A stretch of DNA of 20,296 nucleotides from a virus. The stretch is from IMG/VR virus record IMGVR_UViG_3300031957_003414, positions 1-20,296 of that record, one strand, 5' to 3'. The notes beneath the pieces are model-generated. The model was not told the DNA's origin. It saw only the letters and a program-made list of their open reading frames with translations, and ran no database searches. Made by a program: the position numbers and the translations under genes. Below are positions 11,930 through 20,296 of this stretch, piece by piece. Each line of letters opens with the position of its first letter. The first letter of the stretch is position 1.

Positions 11930-14623
11930 TTAACCACTATATCCTATCACTTCTTTAATTACGGAAACTAATTGCTTGCCCATTAATTCAACTTTTAGGT
12001 CAATATTGGGTGTTTGTTGCTCTGGAAGATTAACGTCAACTTGAATCTTTCCAGCAGAAAAATTATTTAAGACATCTCCGGTGCCCATCACAGCATTGAC
12101 TTTGTTGCCTTCTGCTGATATTGCAATTAATCCATTGTTTCCTAGATTTGACAATGCAACTGACATTTTAGAAATTCTCTCAAGCCCATCAGCAGTATTT
12201 TGGAATCCTTGTCCCATTTTTTCCATACTATTCGCCATTTTAGATATGGCGAATAAGCCCCCAGTAGCTGCTAAAATCAACATTGAGGCACCGAGGGCTG
12301 TAATTGCTCCCGATATAGCATACATACCAGCCGCGGCATTAAACAGACCATCACCAGATTCAGCAAGAGTCACCACAAGTTCTTTTAGTGAATAGACAAA
12401 CAATGCTAATACACCAACCATCAGAGAAAACACAAGCATTGCCAACATTGCCGGTCCTTGAATTGTACTAAATGCTACTCCCAATGTTGTAACGCCAATG
12501 GCCATAAAGTGAAAGGCATTCACTAGAAGAGGGTTGATCCTTGTTCCAAGGGCAGTAATTAAAACAAAGAAGAATGCGTGAATCCATCCGGATGCTCCTT
12601 TTAAGAATAGCATGGATGCCCCCAATGCTAAAACTCCAAGTGCCAATGCCCGAATCGGTCCTTCTGTATTTTTCATAATTAATCCGACTATAAATAAACC
12701 AGCAGTCAAAACTATCATTCTAGATTGTGTTGTAGATAAAGAAATATTGAGCAATCCTACAGTAAATCCAACATTGAGTATCCCACCCGCCAACGCGGCG
12801 AGTGCTGCTACGGCCAATAAAATCATAGCAGGCCAACCACTAAAAGCTTCTATTAGCATAGAGATCGGCGCTAAAATTATATTAAAAGCATCGAAAACAT
12901 ATGCCAGTATGGTTATTAGGGGGCTGAGGGTTAGAGCTAGTTGCATTATAGCAATCTTAAATTGATCCATCACTGGGACTAATTCTTTGGTTAATTCTGC
13001 TAAGTCTTCTTGTCTTTTGTTCGCAGCAGCCATATCGTTTTGATACTTTAAATATTCTGACTGATTCATGTTTAGTAATCTTTGGGCCTCTGCAACGGAA
13101 CTAACACCAAGAGCTTGTTGTACAAATTGTTGAGTATATTGATCCCTGTTTTCTAAATTGCCCACTGCGAAAGAAACCTCTTGCCTTATGTAGTTAATGC
13201 GGTCATCGTATTGCATATTCATGAGTTCTAAAGAAGAAAGCTGAGTTCCTAAGACAGCATTTAATTGAGCCGCCTTGTCTGCCGCTGATTCAAAAGTGTC
13301 AAACTGTTTAGCCAATCCGACTAAGGCACTAATTTGCATTCCTGTTGCTTTGGCTTGTGCTTCCAAGTCTTTAAAGACATCAATAGCGCCTTTACCATAA
13401 ATAGCAAGATCGTTTGATACACTTTGAAAATCTGATATTATCTGAGAAGAAGTTAAGCCCATTTGTTGACCCATTAAAGAAAGTTCAACAGTGAGATTCG
13501 AGGCTTCTTGTTCTGTCATCCTGAGTGTTCTAGCAAAGAAGTCCATTGTCTTAGCTGCTTGATCTCCGCTAACTCCAATTTTTTGGAGTCTTACAATTGT
13601 TGTAGAAAGACTTTCGTTTACAGCATCTGCTTGAGGGTTGAATTTTGAGAATCCACTTGCAAGGTTGCCAATTGCTGATGAGGCTTCTTCCATTGTGCCA
13701 CCACCGGTAACGGTTGATCTGAATGTTGTCATTATTTGAGATTGGAAAACATTTCCCATACCAGTCGTTCCACCAAGCTTCTTTCCAACTTCATCAAGTT
13801 GAATAACCATTTTCTTTATTTCATCGACAACATTACCAAAAAGATTTTTTAAGTTCAAAGTTTGACCAGCAATCTTGGCAATAGCGCCTCCAACTCCCAC
13901 TCCTGCTTTACGCATTTGATTGTACCTAAGTAACATATCGGAAATGGAACCAAGAGATGTTTTGGAAAAATCAGATTGCATACCAAAAACACCGGCAACC
14001 TTATCTGAAACTCCTTTCATTTTTGTTTGTAAGTCTAAGAATTCTTTATTCAAACCAACAGCTGTTCTAATTGCATCAATTTTATCTTGCTCTGTGTACT
14101 CATCGCTTTCTAAGATCTTCTTAAGAGCCAAGCCATCCTTGACTTTAATTGCCATCAAGTCTTTGTTTTTTTTGCCTATTTCGTCTAATATTCTTGGGAT
14201 GGTTCTTTCTTGATCAATTATTTTTTGATTGGCATCCATTTGTTTTTTTAACGCAGCTAAGCTTTGCTCTGCAGCGCGCTCTGCAGCTTTGTCTCTTCTG
14301 ATGGTAGCATTAGCCAATTCATGTTGCAGATCAAGTTGTTTTTCTGCAAGATCAATGTTGGCTTCCGCTGCACGTTGTTGAGATTCTCTTAGTTGTTTAT
14401 CAGCTGCTAATTGACCTTGAAGTGCATTTAAGATTGAATTATTTGTTTCAACCTCTGATTTAAGCTGCTCGGCAGATAGGTTGAGAAATTCCGATCTTTC
14501 CTTAAGAAGTTCGTTAATTTTTTCTTGTTCTTTGGATGATTGAAATAAGAGTTCGTTAAATTCTGATTGAGCTTTTACATCTTCTGCCCCAGCTCTGCCT
14601 GAACCTTGTGTTGGATCTGCCAT
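11930..14623 (-). CDS. Tape measure protein (T4 gp29 role)
   Basis: 897 aa. The first 200 residues are long charged helices (KEQEKINELLKERSEFL...LAEKQLDLQHELANATIRR...) typical of the tape measure coiled coil. Residues about 555-795 hold a series of hydrophobic helices (e.g. AMILLAVAALAALAGGI; LALGVLALGASMLFL; MLILAATGGLFAI) of the type that can form a membrane channel during DNA delivery. The C terminus (VDVNLPEQQTPNIDLKVEL) is beta-like and may contact the baseplate. By the usual 1.5 Å per residue, the tail would be about 135 nm, a rough estimate. Position after the tube and gp26-like genes fits. An intrinsic terminator lies immediately upstream, and the ATG follows GAGGACTTTCTA. Confidence 0.9.
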   Translation of the reverse strand: MADPTQGSGRAGAEDVKAQSEFNELLFQSSKEQEKINELLKERSEFLNLSAEQLKSEVETNNSILNALQGQLAADKQLRESQQRAAEANIDLAEKQLDLQHELANATIRRDKAAERAAEQSLAALKKQMDANQKIIDQERTIPRILDEIGKKNKDLMAIKVKDGLALKKILESDEYTEQDKIDAIRTAVGLNKEFLDLQTKMKGVSDKVAGVFGMQSDFSKTSLGSISDMLLRYNQMRKAGVGVGGAIAKIAGQTLNLKNLFGNVVDEIKKMVIQLDEVGKKLGGTTGMGNVFQSQIMTTFRSTVTGGGTMEEASSAIGNLASGFSKFNPQADAVNESLSTTIVRLQKIGVSGDQAAKTMDFFARTLRMTEQEASNLTVELSLMGQQMGLTSSQIISDFQSVSNDLAIYGKGAIDVFKDLEAQAKATGMQISALVGLAKQFDTFESAADKAAQLNAVLGTQLSSLELMNMQYDDRINYIRQEVSFAVGNLENRDQYTQQFVQQALGVSSVAEAQRLLNMNQSEYLKYQNDMAAANKRQEDLAELTKELVPVMDQFKIAIMQLALTLSPLITILAYVFDAFNIILAPISMLIEAFSGWPAMILLAVAALAALAGGILNVGFTVGLLNISLSTTQSRMIVLTAGLFIVGLIMKNTEGPIRALALGVLALGASMLFLKGASGWIHAFFFVLITALGTRINPLLVNAFHFMAIGVTTLGVAFSTIQGPAMLAMLVFSLMVGVLALFVYSLKELVVTLAESGDGLFNAAAGMYAISGAITALGASMLILAATGGLFAISKMANSMEKMGQGFQNTADGLERISKMSVALSNLGNNGLIAISAEGNKVNAVMGTGDVLNNFSAGKIQVDVNLPEQQTPNIDLKVELMGKQLVSVIKEVIGYSG

Positions 14624-14660
14624 TAGAAAGTCCTCGCGTAATGAAGTAATTAGTTATAAA

Positions 14661-14692
14661 GAAAAAATGCCGGAAGAGATTGTCTCCGACAT
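14661..14692 (-). terminator. Intrinsic terminator between the gp51-like and tape measure genes
   Basis: On the minus strand ATGTCGGAGA pairs with TCTTCCGGCAT (one bulge, loop CAATC), followed by TTTTTT. It begins eight bases after the gp51-like stop. It splits the late operon into a sheath/tube part and a tape measure/baseplate part, lowering expression of the latter. Confidence 0.85.
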
Positions 14693-14699
14693 TTCTGCG

Positions 14700-14942
14700 T
14701 TATCTGGAGGCCTTCTTGTGTGCCTCAGCCTCTTTTTTGTATTCTTCAATGGTTCTCTCCAAAAACCATTCGCGAAGCCCTATAGGTAGGTTATAGAGCT
14801 CGTAAAGCGACCATCCACCGTAGTGCTTGAGGGTAAAAAATGCCTCATACACTTGTTGCATGTATTCATCGCTCAGGCCAAAAAAAGTCGGCTCCGAATG
14901 GAACCTGAATAACCTCCTCATGTTCGCAGTGGCGACATTCAA
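14700..14942 (-). CDS. Small gp51-like tail/baseplate protein overlapping gp26-like gene (80 aa)
   Basis: 80 aa if started at ATG 14942-14940, which has GGAGG ten bases upstream. It overlaps the gp26-like gene by 77 bp in another frame. The C-terminal part (residues 21-70: FFGLSDEYMQQVYEAFFTLK and YNLPIGLREWFLERTIEEYK) resembles the short helical proteins that follow gp26-type genes in myophages, like T4 gp51 or tail assembly chaperones. The overlap region has a T7 run (14886-14880) where a +1 shift of the gp26-like frame would join it, so a fused product is also possible. I favour independent initiation. The C terminus is highly charged (EEYKKEAEAHKKASR). Confidence 0.65.
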   Translation of the reverse strand: MNVATANMRRLFRFHSEPTFFGLSDEYMQQVYEAFFTLKHYGGWSLYELYNLPIGLREWFLERTIEEYKKEAEAHKKASR

Positions 14943-15705
14943 AATTTGCCTCCATTTTGATATCGGGAGAAATTAGTTTGAAACAATCTCTTAAAAATCT
15001 GGAATCCCCAGCAACCATATTGTCACAAACATATTCAATGGTTTTAGCATCAGAATATCCATTAAAGGATACAACAAAAGCCTTCATTTGTTTGGTGATT
15101 AGGTTGTCCATAATGTCGGACTTTTTTCCGCCGGCATTAATGAGTCTTGCTTCATCTGCGCCTGTCAAAGGAGAGATTATTGTTTTAATTGTTGAAAATG
15201 GAAGTTCAACCGAGAATGTTCCATTTCCATTGTCTTCAATGCTTGTTCCATCAATATCATCTCCATGATAAACTTCGTGGTCATTTAAGTCAAATTTGAA
15301 TTTTGATGTTTCTCCACATGCTGGGCATTGAACTTTGGTTTTATAATCCGAGCCATAAGCTGACGCACGAGCATGAATCAAAATAGCGTTTCTGTCTCCG
15401 ACAAAGATTGACCTAGCATCAATGCTTTTATCTTTAATTATGTTTTGAATCAGGCGATCGATTGCAATACCTTTTTTAAGCATTGATCTATTTGTTAAGA
15501 TGTCTTCGTCTTTTGCTGTCATATGCTTAATTTCTATGGAATTGACTCCATGTAAAGGGTGGCCTTCCGGATATCTTCCTTTCGATGGGAGATCAACAAT
15601 TTCTGTTGGTGTCACAAAGTCCATTGGGTTTGGCATTTGCGGTGCGTCTTCTGATGGAGTTGGTTTATGACCGCCCATCAATCGGTCTTCGTTATTTCGT
15701 CTCAT
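14866..15705 (-). CDS. 26: Baseplate protein, T4 gp26-like, with zinc-site cysteines
   Basis: 279 aa. FVTPTEIVDLPSKGRYPEGHPL (in part) near residues 30-51 and MTAKDEDILTNRSMLKKGI (62-80) are characteristic of gp26-type baseplate proteins of the T4_baseplate family. Residues 83-112 include IDRLIQNII and GDRNAILIHARA. Two CxxC pairs (C127-C130 in QCPACGE and C257-C260 in ECRHCEH) could bind one zinc ion and brace the fold. The last residues, PFGADFFWPER, resemble the end of family members I recall. ATG 15705 is preceded by GGAG. In T4, gp26 is a hub/assembly component; the conserved gene position between tube and tape measure fits. Overlaps the small gp51-like gene. Confidence 0.82.
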   Translation of the reverse strand: MRRNNEDRLMGGHKPTPSEDAPQMPNPMDFVTPTEIVDLPSKGRYPEGHPLHGVNSIEIKHMTAKDEDILTNRSMLKKGIAIDRLIQNIIKDKSIDARSIFVGDRNAILIHARASAYGSDYKTKVQCPACGETSKFKFDLNDHEVYHGDDIDGTSIEDNGNGTFSVELPFSTIKTIISPLTGADEARLINAGGKKSDIMDNLITKQMKAFVVSFNGYSDAKTIEYVCDNMVAGDSRFLRDCFKLISPDIKMEANFECRHCEHEEVIQVPFGADFFWPER

Positions 15706-15722
15706 TTATACTCCGAGATTTA

Positions 15723-16406
15723 TTATTGTGGGGTATTGTTGGAATCAGGTGCCTCATTTTCAGTTGAAGGGGTTATTAATTCATCTTCAAATATTTCTTT
15801 AGGGAAATAATTTGAATTCGTAGCTGATGCTAACATGTCATTTAGGGTGTAAGCTCCTGTCGCAGCTCTTGTGTTATAATAAAATTCAGCCCAATCATAT
15901 GCTATTGTCAAACTATATTCGACAGCAGTATCATCAGAATAGCCCAAAGACCCCCAAGAGATATCTGTAAAAATTGGATTGTGCAATCTCCACCCTTCGG
16001 TTACAAATTCCCCAGAAGGAGAAATTTGCTCTATCCTAACAGAGCCAAGAGGAAAAGATACGTCGCTCATGCCAGATTTTGAAGTGCTTCCTTTGGGAAC
16101 AAAGTCGGAAGAGGAATCATATCCAGAAAATTTCAATATTCTTTCCAGCATTTTTGCTGTGTCAAGATTAGAAAAATCATTGCTCTTATCTCCACCAGCG
16201 CCGTCAACAAATGTAACCGTTATTGGTTGCCATTTGGCTATTCCCGGATAACGGTATACATGGTTAATCATTGTGTATTCTTTTGACTCTACTTGAATCT
16301 TTGGTTTATCAGTAGACACGACGGTGGGAATCATCAGTTCGCCAATAGACAAAATGAATTTATTTTTTTGTTTAATTTGTACGTTTGGATTTGTCCACCA
16401 TGCCAT
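15723..16406 (-). CDS. Second gp19-like tail tube protein (227 aa)
   Basis: Shares the order of the neighbouring 204-aa tube protein: MAWWTNPN start against MAFWSDS; KPKIQVESKEYTMINHVYRY, then PGIAKWQPITVTFVD against PGRVEWNSVTLTLVD; WRLHNPIFTDISWGSLGYSDD against WTLKNPFIKDLKFGDLDYTGD; and YSLTIAYDWA against LTMEIRYDWA. It is therefore a tail tube-family paralogue. The C-terminal 50 residues are acidic and unique. It may be a tube terminator or tube-baseplate adapter (the role of T4 gp54/gp48-like proteins) or a second tube subunit. GGAG precedes its ATG. Confidence 0.8.
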   Translation of the reverse strand: MAWWTNPNVQIKQKNKFILSIGELMIPTVVSTDKPKIQVESKEYTMINHVYRYPGIAKWQPITVTFVDGAGGDKSNDFSNLDTAKMLERILKFSGYDSSSDFVPKGSTSKSGMSDVSFPLGSVRIEQISPSGEFVTEGWRLHNPIFTDISWGSLGYSDDTAVEYSLTIAYDWAEFYYNTRAATGAYTLNDMLASATNSNYFPKEIFEDELITPSTENEAPDSNNTPQ

Positions 16407-16425
16407 TTATTTCTCCAACTGATTA

Positions 16426-17040
16426 TTAACTGTCTGTATCATAGAATTTTTGTTTTTCTGCACCATTTTCAAAAATAGTACAAACGGCCCAATCGTATCT
16501 AATTTCCATAGTTAGTTCCATCAATTCATCACCGGTATAATCAAGATCTCCGAACTTTAAATCTTTAATGAATGGGTTTTTGAGAGTCCATGATTCAACA
16601 GGTTTTCCCTCAGCATCAATTTGATTGATTACAACTGCACCTAAAGCAGCAGATGCTTTGCCTTTAGACATGGTCCCTAGAGTCGAAGAGTCTTTAAACA
16701 TTTGATAGCCAGAAGCCTCAATGAGTTTATTCATTTGTTGAACTGCATCTTCTTTCGCACCACTATCAGCAGGATCAACCAAAGTTAAAGTAACTGAGTT
16801 CCATTCAACTCTTCCTGGAAAGTAAAACTTTTTGTCCAAGAATGTGTGATCAGCTTCACTGATTGTCATTGTTGGTTTTGTAACGCTTTTAGCGTACCAA
16901 ACAATACCATCCGTCACCTTTACATCTGCTGCTGCTGTGGTGATGGGACCACCAACTAGATTGGGGAATTCAACTGTGAATCTAAATTTTCTTTTTGGAT
17001 CTTTCGAGCCCTTTGTTAAACTATCTGACCAAAATGCCAT
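16426..17040 (-). CDS. 19: Major tail tube protein, T4 gp19-like (204 aa)
   Basis: 204 aa. It follows the sheath gene directly, as gp19 follows gp18 in T4. Sequence features of the gp19 tube family are visible: a charged start with PKRKFRFTVEF, KSVTKPTMTISEADHTFLDK, FPGRVEWNSVTLTLVDP, and the C-terminal WTLKNPFIKDLKFGDLDYTG then ELTMEIRYDWA. These form the beta-barrel that stacks as hexamers to make the inner tube. ATG 17040 is preceded by AGGAG. It is probably the most abundant tail protein in the virion together with the sheath. Confidence 0.85.
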   Translation of the reverse strand: MAFWSDSLTKGSKDPKRKFRFTVEFPNLVGGPITTAAADVKVTDGIVWYAKSVTKPTMTISEADHTFLDKKFYFPGRVEWNSVTLTLVDPADSGAKEDAVQQMNKLIEASGYQMFKDSSTLGTMSKGKASAALGAVVINQIDAEGKPVESWTLKNPFIKDLKFGDLDYTGDELMELTMEIRYDWAVCTIFENGAEKQKFYDTDS

Positions 17041-17072
17041 GACTATTTTCTCCTATTTACTTTAATTAGTGT

Positions 17073-20000
17073 TTAAACGAAATCTGCACCGGTTCTCGTA
17101 ATGACAAAGTCAACAACGATATACTCAATGGCTCTAGCTGGCTTAATATAGATTTTAGCATACATGACATTTCTATCAATTAAATCAGCAGTTGTGGTGG
17201 TTTCGTCAAGTACAAGTTTGTATCCGGATAAACCAAATCTAGATTGTGTGCTTGATAAAACTGGTTCTACTTGGTTTTTAAATCTATTCCAAGTTGACTG
17301 AACATTTTGATCGAACAACAGATTTCTTGCAATAGTATTTACTCTTGCTTTCAAGAATAGAAGCAAACGACGAACATTGATTCTGTCCAAAGCGGATTGA
17401 CCAGCTTGGAGAGTTTTTTGTCCAAAGATTACGACACCTTCAGCAGGGAAAGTTGCAATTGGGTTAATGTTAACTTCATATAAAGCATCTCGCTCTTTTG
17501 AGTCAAGACGTTGTCTTGCTTGCAATACAGAAGGTCCTCTAGGACCGCCAAGAGAGCCCAATCCGCCGCGGTTAAAGCCAGCAGGGGCAAACCATAGCTC
17601 CGATTGTGCTTGAGAGCGTCCTAAAGCTCCTAGGGCTGCTACTGAAGGTGGAACCCATACGAGCTGGGAGTCGTTCAGGTTATCCGAGATTTGAACCCAT
17701 GGATAGAAAGTTGCAGCATAGCTTGAGTTTAAGTTTCTTGACTTCAATGAAGAAATAGCTTCAGATACAGAACCCAACTTTGTTTCATCTGTCTCACCAG
17801 CAAGTCGTTCAGCTGGTGGAAGATAGTCATTTTGAAGATCGATTAATGCAAGAACATCTTTTCTTCTTTCTGCTGTTTGTATAAGCTTATTTGTTACTGT
17901 AGTGTCTCTAAAGCCAGGAGCCAACAACAAGTTTGCTGGGACAACTTCTGAATCTGCAATTGAATCGATTGCTTTGTTGATTGAATATTTGAGATAGTTT
18001 TGATCATCATTAGATCCTTCTGACATTAAGCCGTCTCTAAATGGTTCTTTCTCTTTGATATCTAATCCATCAAATCCACCATGTAAAGGCATAACGAATT
18101 GTTTAACATTTTTATCAAGCAATTCACCAAAGCTGTTTTGTTGAGAATAAGACGTGCTATCAGAATAAGCACCAGAAACGTAAGTTACCACATTAGTTGA
18201 TGTATTAATAACAATATCATCAAGAGAGAATACAAATGAGTGTTGATAATCTGATGCTGGAGTGTGCGAATCAATTCCTGCTGGTAATCTTCTCAAGTAA
18301 TCAATGTAATCTGGATCGTGAGAAGTGCTTGTATCAGAAAGCTTTGGACGAATACCCCAGTATGCTCTGTAAGGATCTGGTGCTCCACCATCGGTTCCGC
18401 TTACTCTCAAAGGAAGAGAAGGAAAGTTGAATGATGCGGTGAAGTTTTGAGGTCCATTAACGAAATTGTTTGCGTCTCCACCAGCAAGAGGCATATCGGC
18501 ATTGCCTTTAACAAATACACCTGTAAAGCTATTTGTATCATCTCCCAAGGTATCTACTCCGGAGATATCAGGACCCGAGGTTAGAGTGGAGGAGAAAGCA
18601 GGACCTGGTATTTTTGCCTCAAAAGTAACAACATTGCTAGCAGCGGAAGCATCCCAATCTGATAAGGAATCAAGAAGAGTTGCCAAATTAGTTGCAATTG
18701 TATCTCTGCTAACATTAGAGTCAAGAGTGGCTGTGCGATCTGAGGCAAACACAGTGCTAACTGCTCCCCCGCTTGTAAGAGTTATGGTGTAAGTTTGACC
18801 ATCAATTTCCAGAACATAAGTGCTTCCGCTCGATGGAGCACTTGCAATAGTCAAAACAGTTTTTGCCTTTGTACCTGTATTGTCAACTGTTCCAAAAGCA
18901 TGAGGTTTTGTTGAACCATAAGCCAAAGTAAATCCTTTTGGACGAACAGGTCCTTTGAAACCAGCTGGTAAGAAACCTTGACCGCCACCATCTTTGATGA
19001 ATTGCTTAATGTCAACATAAATGATATCTGATTGGTTTTGGAACTCTCCATAGGTTCTGTAACGTCTATCAGTGTTTGACCAAAGTTGATATTGATCACC
19101 GATTCTTTTACCGATATAGTTTCTAGAAGAAGGGTTCAAATTCAAGCCAGTGTATCGCTCAACAGTTTGTCCTGCAACTGTTTTGATTGAAACAGTAAAG
19201 GTTCCGTATGGATTTACATTTGCATTAGCTGGTTCATTGATATCTTCGATTGCAATAACATAATCTTTTTGAATGTCTTCGCCAACATGTAGTGATTTAA
19301 ATCTGAATAAATCTGACTGATCTTTCTCTTTCTGAGCAATAACCCAGCCAGTCATTGATTCTGCTGCTGCTTCTCTGTGGTCACCCCAGTTTGTTGAAGA
19401 GTTTTCAAGAGGAAGAAGGATTCCATAAACTTCACCAGTTCCCTTGCTCAATAAATCTAAGTCGCTAATTTCTCTAGTGAATGTTTCTCCAAGCCAATAT
19501 GTTTTTCTTTGAGCAGAAGCAACTGTATCTTCATTTACAAGTTGAGGGTTTGTATTAAGAACAGATCTGATATATTTACCGCTAGTTCTGTCAAAGTTGA
19601 TAAGAATATCCCCAGCAGTTGTTTCATTTTGGTCTTGATCATAAATCTTAAGCTTGAATTCGCAATTGGTTCCGGAGCTTTTGATAAATGTTCCTGCTTT
19701 TTCTTGATTTGCGTTTCCAGCATGATCAGTTCCTTTAAGTGCAATGTATCCCTTGTTAGCATAAAGTACCGCTGCCAATGAGCCAGTTCCGAAATGGGTT
19801 GAGCCCGACTCAACCAAAAACAATCCATAAGCTGTTGAGTTATCTGCTTCTGTCGAAGACAAAGAGCCGCTCAAATTCCATCCAGCTTTTCCAAGACCTG
19901 TCGAAGAAGGATTATCTCCTTGTTCTCCAACCAATCTAACCATAGTTACTGGTGAGTTTTCTGATGCAAGCCATGCTTGAGCAGCATATGATGCATAGGT

Positions 20001-20243
20001 AGGAGCAGTCATGTTACCTTCTCTCCACACGTCACCTTGAACGCTTGATCCACCAGCTACTGGCAATCCAAATACAGCAACATAATCGTCCAAGTTTCTA
20101 ATTCTTACCGGCTTATTAGCTGGTCCTTTTCTTGTACGACCAATAATAATGGGGCCCTCTGCTTCCGCTTCTTGTGGTAGAAAGCTCTGGTCAATCTCGC
20201 GGATTTCAACTCCGGGTGAAAGAAAGTCAAATTTTTTAGCCAT
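17073..20243 (-). CDS. 18: Tail sheath protein, T4 gp18-like, oversized (1056 aa)
   Basis: Forms the contractile outer sheath. The N terminus FLSPGVEIREIDQSF (7-21) and GPIIIGRTRKGPANKPVRI (30-48) are typical of gp18-like sheaths. The C-terminal part is well conserved in type: WFAPAGFNRG (884-893), the LYEVNINPI region, VVIFGQKTLQ (937-946), INVRRLLLFLKARV (955-968) and a final IYIKPARAIEYIVVDFVI. At 1056 residues it is far longer than T4 gp18 (659). The extra length includes a beta-rich inserted domain at about 455-560 (STYVLEIDGQTYTITLTSGG and NVVTFEAKIPG), probably on the outer surface. ATG 20243 is preceded by AGGAG. The C-terminal inner-core region is intact, so contraction should be retained. 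Confidence 0.93.
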   Translation of the reverse strand: MAKKFDFLSPGVEIREIDQSFLPQEAEAEGPIIIGRTRKGPANKPVRIRNLDDYVAVFGLPVAGGSSVQGDVWREGNMTAPTYASYAAQAWLASENSPVTMVRLVGEQGDNPSSTGLGKAGWNLSGSLSSTEADNSTAYGLFLVESGSTHFGTGSLAAVLYANKGYIALKGTDHAGNANQEKAGTFIKSSGTNCEFKLKIYDQDQNETTAGDILINFDRTSGKYIRSVLNTNPQLVNEDTVASAQRKTYWLGETFTREISDLDLLSKGTGEVYGILLPLENSSTNWGDHREAAAESMTGWVIAQKEKDQSDLFRFKSLHVGEDIQKDYVIAIEDINEPANANVNPYGTFTVSIKTVAGQTVERYTGLNLNPSSRNYIGKRIGDQYQLWSNTDRRYRTYGEFQNQSDIIYVDIKQFIKDGGGQGFLPAGFKGPVRPKGFTLAYGSTKPHAFGTVDNTGTKAKTVLTIASAPSSGSTYVLEIDGQTYTITLTSGGAVSTVFASDRTATLDSNVSRDTIATNLATLLDSLSDWDASAASNVVTFEAKIPGPAFSSTLTSGPDISGVDTLGDDTNSFTGVFVKGNADMPLAGGDANNFVNGPQNFTASFNFPSLPLRVSGTDGGAPDPYRAYWGIRPKLSDTSTSHDPDYIDYLRRLPAGIDSHTPASDYQHSFVFSLDDIVINTSTNVVTYVSGAYSDSTSYSQQNSFGELLDKNVKQFVMPLHGGFDGLDIKEKEPFRDGLMSEGSNDDQNYLKYSINKAIDSIADSEVVPANLLLAPGFRDTTVTNKLIQTAERRKDVLALIDLQNDYLPPAERLAGETDETKLGSVSEAISSLKSRNLNSSYAATFYPWVQISDNLNDSQLVWVPPSVAALGALGRSQAQSELWFAPAGFNRGGLGSLGGPRGPSVLQARQRLDSKERDALYEVNINPIATFPAEGVVIFGQKTLQAGQSALDRINVRRLLLFLKARVNTIARNLLFDQNVQSTWNRFKNQVEPVLSSTQSRFGLSGYKLVLDETTTTADLIDRNVMYAKIYIKPARAIEYIVVDFVITRTGADFV

Positions 20244-20296
20244 GGATTTATCTCCTTAATAAAATCATTTTCCTAATAAATAGTAGCTCTATTTTC
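20244..20296 (-). other. Upstream region of the sheath gene, possible end of another gene
   Basis: 53 bp between the window edge and the sheath ATG. AGGAG serves the sheath gene. A frame open from position 20296 ends at TAG 20275-20273 and could be the last codons of an upstream gene; in T4 the large terminase precedes gp18. No terminator and no clear TATAAATA late promoter is visible. Confidence 0.3.

Noticed and set aside
15860-15920. TTGACA followed by an AT-rich stretch in the second tube gene
   Set aside because: The best -10-like sequence is more than 20 bp away; spacing is wrong for a sigma-70 promoter.
72-20000. Plus-strand open reading frames, the longest about 146 aa
   Set aside because: They lie opposite well-supported minus-strand genes or regulatory DNA, lack consistent ribosome sites, and show low-complexity or cysteine-rich shadow composition.

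Overview
The window is part of the genome of a contractile-tailed phage (myovirus) distantly related to T4. Every gene I can support lies on the minus strand, so transcription runs from position 20296 down to 1. Three things place it in the T4 superfamily: a T4 gp18-type tail sheath followed by gp19-type tail tube proteins, a gp26-type baseplate protein, and at the far end a gp32-type single-stranded DNA-binding protein whose His/Cys zinc-site spacing nearly matches T4. The host is probably a Gram-negative bacterium, because the promoters are sigma-70-like, Shine-Dalgarno sites are strong, and one small protein looks exported. The DNA is AT-rich. A marine or aquatic origin is only an impression from protein style.

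Layout in transcription order. (1) Late virion block, 20243 to 5262: an oversized tail sheath (1056 aa), two gp19-like tube proteins, a gp26-like protein overlapping a small gp51-like protein, an intrinsic terminator, the tape measure protein, an internally duplicated 512-aa tail/baseplate protein, a LysM-containing gp53-like wedge protein, an 1179-aa hub-like protein and a 414-aa unrecognised protein. No T4-type late promoter was convincing. (2) Replication/early block, 5253 to 2680: a strong promoter inside the end of the 414-aa gene leads into a compact family A DNA polymerase (395 aa, no exonuclease domain). Three tandem small barrel-like paralogues and a protein resembling a degenerate FtsZ/tubulin follow, the genes being chained by short overlaps. 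(3) Small-gene region, 2678 to 435: seven small genes (one a 23-residue membrane peptide missed by ordinary ORF cut-offs), two tRNAs reading AGA and probably AUA, several hairpin terminators and very strong promoters, two of which are near-identical 47-bp copies. (4) The gp32-like gene, 353 to 1, starts in the window behind its own promoter and a leader that could form a pseudoknot similar in placement to T4's gene 32 autoregulatory site; its 3' end is outside.

The main points of interest are the FtsZ-like protein beside the replication genes, a minimal family A polymerase in a phage with T4-like tail genes, the solo-promoter membrane micropeptide, the triple barrel paralogues, and an early-type promoter set embedded in coding sequence. 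No integrase, transposase, CRISPR array or insertion sequence was seen.
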